A stretch of 64,000 nt of DNA from Dyadobacter sp. CY347 (GTDB lineage Bacteria; Bacteroidota; Bacteroidia; Cytophagales; Spirosomataceae), in NCBI RefSeq assembly GCF_021502655.1, contig NZ_JAKFFT010000002.1, forward strand, positions 1,488,001 to 1,552,000, given 5' to 3'. The notes below the pieces were generated by a model, which made no database searches, was not told the origin of the DNA, and worked only from the letters and a program-made list of their open reading frames with translations. Both the position numbers and the translations under genes were made by a program. Shown here piece by piece: positions 60,475 to 64,000 of this stretch. Positions within the stretch are counted from its first letter, which is position 1, and each line of letters begins with the position of its first letter.

Positions 60475-61074
60475 TTAATGTATCCGGTCGCCGCGAGGTG
60501 TGATCGACCGCATGATTTCGGCTTCCTGGTGTAATAACTCCTTCCAGCGGGCCCTTACTTCTTCCACCGGCAGATATTTTTCCGCCAGCTCAACGAACGT
60601 CCGGTAATGTCCTGCTTCCGAGATCATCAGCTCGCGGTAAAATTTCCTAAGTGATTCATCTTCAAGAGATTCGGATAACAATTTGAAGCGCTCGCAGCTT
60701 CTTGCTTCGATGAGGCCGCTGATGAGCAACCGGTCCAGCATAGCACCTTCATAGTCACCCTTATTGCGCACCAGTTTCATGAGTTGGCCCACATATTCAT
60801 CTTTCCGCTGCCTTCCCAGGGGAATGTTACGCTTTTTTAATTCCTTCAAAACGCGCTGGAAATGTCCCCATTCTTCGGCGACGATAGGCGTCAGTGTTTC
60901 AACCAGTTCCGTTTTTTCGGGATAATGTACAATGATGGAAATGCAGGTGGAGGCAGCTTTCTGCTCGCAATATGCATGGTCGATCAGGATTTCGTCCAAC
61001 TGCATGGCCGCAATGTCGGTCCAACGCGGATCAGTTGGCAGTTCAAGTCCCAATGTGGTAAGCGATGCCGCCAT
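60475..61074 (-). CDS. miaE: tRNA-(ms2io6A)-hydroxylase, MiaE-like
   Basis: A 199-residue ferritin-like di-iron hydroxylase. Glu/His metal motifs are EILIDHAYCEQKAASTCISI, VAEEWGHFQRVLKELKKRNI, LISGLIEARSCERFKLLSES and ELMISEAGHYRTFVELAEKY. It hydroxylates the isopentenyl group of modified adenosine 37 in tRNA. Length is normal for MiaE. It is downstream (15 bp) of the porin gene and upstream of the AddB-like gene on one strand. Confidence 0.9.
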   Translation of the reverse strand: MAASLTTLGLELPTDPRWTDIAAMQLDEILIDHAYCEQKAASTCISIIVHYPEKTELVETLTPIVAEEWGHFQRVLKELKKRNIPLGRQRKDEYVGQLMKLVRNKGDYEGAMLDRLLISGLIEARSCERFKLLSESLEDESLRKFYRELMISEAGHYRTFVELAEKYLPVEEVRARWKELLHQEAEIMRSITPRGDRIH

Positions 61075-61089
61075 AATGTTCAGGATTTA

Positions 61090-63105
61090 TTAGTCAAATA
61101 ACGGCCAGTTCACGCCGAAAGAAAAAGATCTGGCGAGGCCAAGATAGCTTGGAGCAATGTAATATCCCTTCGGGAACAGACCGAAATTGCCGCCCTGGTT
61201 CAGATACTGCATTTTGAAAAACAGTCTTACACGCTTGATGCGCACATTGGCAAAGCCATCCACGATCAGATTATCACCAAGCCGGTAATCGTTCTGAATG
61301 TGAAATTGCTGCGTAATGGGCATATAACTGTCGGCCAGATAACCCGAGCGATATCGGGCAGCCAGTCCCAGCTGGATAAACAGAACTTTGGCATACACAA
61401 AATCATAAGTAACCTCGCCGCTGGCGAACAACGCAGGAATCCGGATCACATCTTTATTGTCATTCAATGTCAGGAAACCCATCGTCGTGAAGTTCCATTT
61501 GTTGAGATTAATCCCGGAGTTAAAACCGACCCTAAGCAACCGGAAACCGGAGTTCAACTGCTTTGGCAGCGCCAGCGTGTCATAGTAAATGTAATCATTG
61601 ACCTGGTGGATCTGAATTTCAGGAACAAAAGAGATTTTTTCTGTTTTCAGGGGCAGGGACGCGAAGATGGTTTGTACTTTGGTTGGGTCAAAATTGTTGC
61701 GCCAGTCAAAATGATTGCTCAGATAACGCTGTACCAGAAGGTCCGGCGCAGTTTGGATGCTTTGAAAACCAGCCTTTCCCCAACGCGTATTCAGTTCTCC
61801 TTTCAACCGATATTCTACATTGGCAGCCAGGTTAAGGTCAGCTTCGGCAGTCAGATAATTGACAGAATCTTTCAAATAATAACCCAGCCACGCGCCGATA
61901 ATGTTATCGAATTTCAAACCTGTCCGGTAAGTTGTATAAGTCTCGCCGATTTCGTTTCCCAGCTGCGTGGCGGCACGCATGCCGTAAAAACGCTGGCGAA
62001 TGTAAGCACGGTAATTGAAGCCGGAATAAAAGCCCTTAATCCCAACTTTGTTATCAAATAGCTTGTAATAAATGTCCTGCCGCGTTTTCTCCAGATCGTA
62101 TTTGGCAGCCGGGTAAACCTCTTTTTCCAAACCACGCGAAATGTCAAGATCGGTATAGCGATCGATTACTGTGGAATAATCCGCTTGCTGGAATACCTGG
62201 AAACCATTTGCGAGGCGATACTGCTGGTAGATGTGCAGTCCTTGTCTCCTTTCCCAGGAGTTCGCATCGTCGCTGATCCGCGCCGCGCCGTCATACGAAT
62301 ATTTGTCAACGATACCATCGTCGCCCACATCCGGGATCACCCCGCCCTGCTCGCGGACTTTCTGGTTCATATGGCGGTAATGGGCGAGTATCAGGTATTT
62401 TTTATTTTTGGAAAAAAAGCTTGTATGTGCCAGAAGGGTCCAGTTTTGTCCCAGAAATGCGCCGGAGTTCAATGTGTTTACAAACCCGTATTGCTTGTTG
62501 GAAGTAAGCCTTCGAAAGCCAAGCCCGAAATTGAAACGGGAATGGACATTCTGTGTATAAGAAAAGCTTCCCAATGAGGTTTTTCGTGCACCGGAAATAA
62601 AATTGAGCTCTGTATGCTGCGATTTGGTGTCCATATACTGCACATCCTCAGGCTTGATCGCATAAGCATCGTAAGATCTGAAACCCAATTGTGTCCCGAT
62701 ATCCTCCCGCGGCGAAAAAAGAAGGTTCCGGGTGGCGGTAACCGTGTTCCCCAGGTCCGTAAGCTTTCCCCATGAACGGTCCACCGGCGTCCAGCGGTGA
62801 AAATTTGTCAAGCTCGTGTCGACCCGGTAACGTGTTGAATCCCGGTTATTTAAAATGTCGTTCTCGAAATAATGGTGGGTGGTGCTGGGGCCGTAAATGT
62901 TCTTTGTGCTGTCGTCGAGGATCACGCCGCCCGTCTGTGAGCCGCCCGTGCCGCTTGTGCTTCCCTGCTGGCCGCGTGCGCCGCCGCTGCCCGTATTACC
63001 CGGCATCTGCATGCCGCCGGGCATCCTTACCTGCGCCTGAATGGTCGGAATAAAAAAGATGAAACTGCCTAAAACCCACAGTATTATATAAAAAGCAATT
63101 CTCAT
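61090..63105 (-). CDS. Putative outer-membrane porin (Porin_10 type)
   Basis: A 671-residue outer-membrane protein with a signal peptide ending in IQAQ. A Gly/Ser/Gln-rich stretch follows (residues 28-60), then the conserved IYGPSTTHHYFENDILNNRD and FHRWTPVDRSWGKLTDLGNT of the Bacteroidota putative porin family. A long barrel of alternating residues (NFISGARKTSLGSFSYTQNV) ends in FSFGVNWPLFD. Function as a general pore is by family annotation only. It lies 8 bp downstream of lpxK. Confidence 0.88.
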   Translation of the reverse strand: MRIAFYIILWVLGSFIFFIPTIQAQVRMPGGMQMPGNTGSGGARGQQGSTSGTGGSQTGGVILDDSTKNIYGPSTTHHYFENDILNNRDSTRYRVDTSLTNFHRWTPVDRSWGKLTDLGNTVTATRNLLFSPREDIGTQLGFRSYDAYAIKPEDVQYMDTKSQHTELNFISGARKTSLGSFSYTQNVHSRFNFGLGFRRLTSNKQYGFVNTLNSGAFLGQNWTLLAHTSFFSKNKKYLILAHYRHMNQKVREQGGVIPDVGDDGIVDKYSYDGAARISDDANSWERRQGLHIYQQYRLANGFQVFQQADYSTVIDRYTDLDISRGLEKEVYPAAKYDLEKTRQDIYYKLFDNKVGIKGFYSGFNYRAYIRQRFYGMRAATQLGNEIGETYTTYRTGLKFDNIIGAWLGYYLKDSVNYLTAEADLNLAANVEYRLKGELNTRWGKAGFQSIQTAPDLLVQRYLSNHFDWRNNFDPTKVQTIFASLPLKTEKISFVPEIQIHQVNDYIYYDTLALPKQLNSGFRLLRVGFNSGINLNKWNFTTMGFLTLNDNKDVIRIPALFASGEVTYDFVYAKVLFIQLGLAARYRSGYLADSYMPITQQFHIQNDYRLGDNLIVDGFANVRIKRVRLFFKMQYLNQGGNFGLFPKGYYIAPSYLGLARSFSFGVNWPLFD

Positions 63106-63113
63106 AGAAGCAA

Positions 63114-64000
63114 CTATCGTTCTGCCTGAAAGAGGTGACCGGTTTGTTTAAAAATCCATTCATGGAAGCGTCCGGTATCACTGCCGAAACTCACGGTAAC
63201 AGGAATATAGGCAAACTTTCCTGCCACGCCTGATGCTTCAACCAACGGCTTCAACTTAACCATATCCTTTTCGGTTGTTACCACAAAAGTATCGTTTTTT
63301 AAGTTCTTAATCAGTTCTTCCACGTCACCGGAAGAGTAATTATGATGATCCCGAAAAACAACCTCATCTGTAACGTCAAACCGGGCCCGCAGATGTGCAG
63401 CGAAGGGCAAAGGATTTGCAATGCCAGCGGCCATTTTAACTTTATTTAACGATATAGGCTTCCCTGCAAAGCTTTCGGGTTGACCGTATTCAATAAATGA
63501 AAAGAAAACCGGCGTTTCCGGGCGGCTGTATTTCTGAATTTGCCGCGTAACTTCCGCCCTGACGTCGTCCGTCAGCAGGGCAGGGGCTTTGGTGACAATG
63601 ATGGCGTCGGCCCTTCTGGCGCCCTTGCGGTTTTCGCGCAGGCGTCCGGCAGGGAAAGGGAGATCATTATAAAATGGTCTCTGAAAATCGTTTAACAGCA
63701 AATTAACATCCCGGGAAATGGCCCTGTGCTGAAAAGCGTCGTCCAGGAACAGGAGCTTTCTTTCAGGATTTGAGACAGCAATGTTCTGCGCACCTTTGAA
63801 GCGGTCTTCCGAAACGGCGACCACGACTTCGGGATGAAATTTGAGAAAATACTGCATAGGCTCATCGCCGATCCCGGCTGGCGTTGACGCAGGATTGGCC
63901 AAAATGAAACCACGTGTTTTGCGTCCGTAACCCCTGCTTAATATGGCCGTGGGTATTTTATTGGAAAAGAGTCTTGTGAGATATTCGGTAACAGGCGTTT
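63114..64000 (-). CDS. lpxK: Tetraacyldisaccharide 4'-kinase LpxK (partial, N-terminus off the right edge)
   Basis: About 295 codons of a minus-strand gene that continues beyond base 64000. The visible start reads TPVTEYLTRLFSNKIPTAIL, immediately after where the GGTGKTP nucleotide loop of LpxK should lie, followed by SRGYGRKTRGF. Then come EPMQYFLKFHPEVVVAVSED, LLFLDDAFQHRAISRDVNLL (typical DDG/AFQHR segment) and FPAGRLRENRKGARRADAII. It phosphorylates lipid A disaccharide at the inner membrane. Only the first 50 or so residues are missing. Confidence 0.92.
   Translation of the reverse strand, partial: TPVTEYLTRLFSNKIPTAILSRGYGRKTRGFILANPASTPAGIGDEPMQYFLKFHPEVVVAVSEDRFKGAQNIAVSNPERKLLFLDDAFQHRAISRDVNLLLNDFQRPFYNDLPFPAGRLRENRKGARRADAIIVTKAPALLTDDVRAEVTRQIQKYSRPETPVFFSFIEYGQPESFAGKPISLNKVKMAAGIANPLPFAAHLRARFDVTDEVVFRDHHNYSSGDVEELIKNLKNDTFVVTTEKDMVKLKPLVEASGVAGKFAYIPVTVSFGSDTGRFHEWIFKQTGHLFQAER

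Noticed and set aside
61300..62061. Plus-strand 253-codon frame opposite the porin gene
   Set aside because: Antisense shadow of a clear outer-membrane barrel; no signal peptide or motif.
62900..63030. Gly/Ser/Gln-rich low-complexity coding stretch of the porin as a possible DNA repeat
   Set aside because: The codons vary and no period is visible; it is protein composition bias, not a tandem repeat.
1..64000. tRNA, rRNA, CRISPR array, IS element or prophage
   Set aside because: I looked through the intergenic gaps and gene contents and saw no cloverleaf-like sequence, repeat-spacer pattern, transposase, integrase or phage structural gene.

Overview
The window comes from a member of the Bacteroidota, most likely the Cytophagales (Spirosomataceae, Dyadobacter-like). 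Supporting signs are a SusC/SusD pair with an ECF sigma/FecR switch, a Porin_10-type porin, a GLPGLI protein, a DUF2851 protein, a 7TMR-DISM histidine kinase, Bacteroidota-type -7 boxes (TAnnTTTG), and the lack of consistent Shine-Dalgarno sequences. I see no tRNA, rRNA, insertion sequence, prophage or CRISPR array. The genus is inferred; the phylum is well supported.

Layout. (1) 1-4824, minus strand: a secreted catabolic cluster with the N-terminus of a beta-propeller dehydrogenase, an exported amidohydrolase, a Tat-exported SelA-like PLP enzyme, a YbhE-type lactonase and a CBM9-like protein. (2) 5024-13516: a very acidic small protein, an MHS-family transporter with a small membrane partner, a thiolase, GtrA, two envelope proteins, an SMP-30 lactonase, a GH13 glucosidase and Maf. 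(3) 13566-20953: MarR with two palindromic operator-like sites and YceI, an orphan HsdR_N protein, AMP nucleosidase with a truncated globin, a probable TumE-type toxin-antitoxin pair, the CCA enzyme, DUF2851 and MtgA. (4) 21114-21830: a lone Abi/HEPN-like gene. (5) 21841-31989, minus strand: ECF sigma, FecR, STN-containing SusC, SusD, a metallophosphoesterase and an endonuclease/exonuclease/phosphatase-fold enzyme, which together look like a regulated organophosphate-scavenging locus. (6) 32202-36929: a Nudix-type AraR-like regulator and araB-araA-araD.

(7) 37777-45258 is the most unusual region. It is a tight five-gene minus-strand operon: a ThiF(E1)-nitroreductase fusion of the Rv1355c type, a GNAT/acyl-synthase-like protein, a 7TMR-DISM histidine kinase, a receiver-histidine kinase hybrid and a lone receiver. 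A divergent response regulator, close in sequence to the hybrid's receiver, faces it across a 347-386 bp AT-rich spacer. The arrangement suggests that a small-molecule-modifying module is wired to its own phosphorelay.

(8) 45279-64000: two small membrane proteins, a lipoprotein esterase, an acyltransferase-3 protein, SRPBCC and MerR genes, an M28/PDZ peptidase, a YfcE-type phosphodiesterase, a large TonB-dependent-receptor-like barrel with a GLPGLI protein, an OmpA lipoprotein, a threonine/serine dehydratase, an AddB-like nuclease, MiaE, a porin, and LpxK running off the right edge. Several strong intrinsic terminators separate these units.
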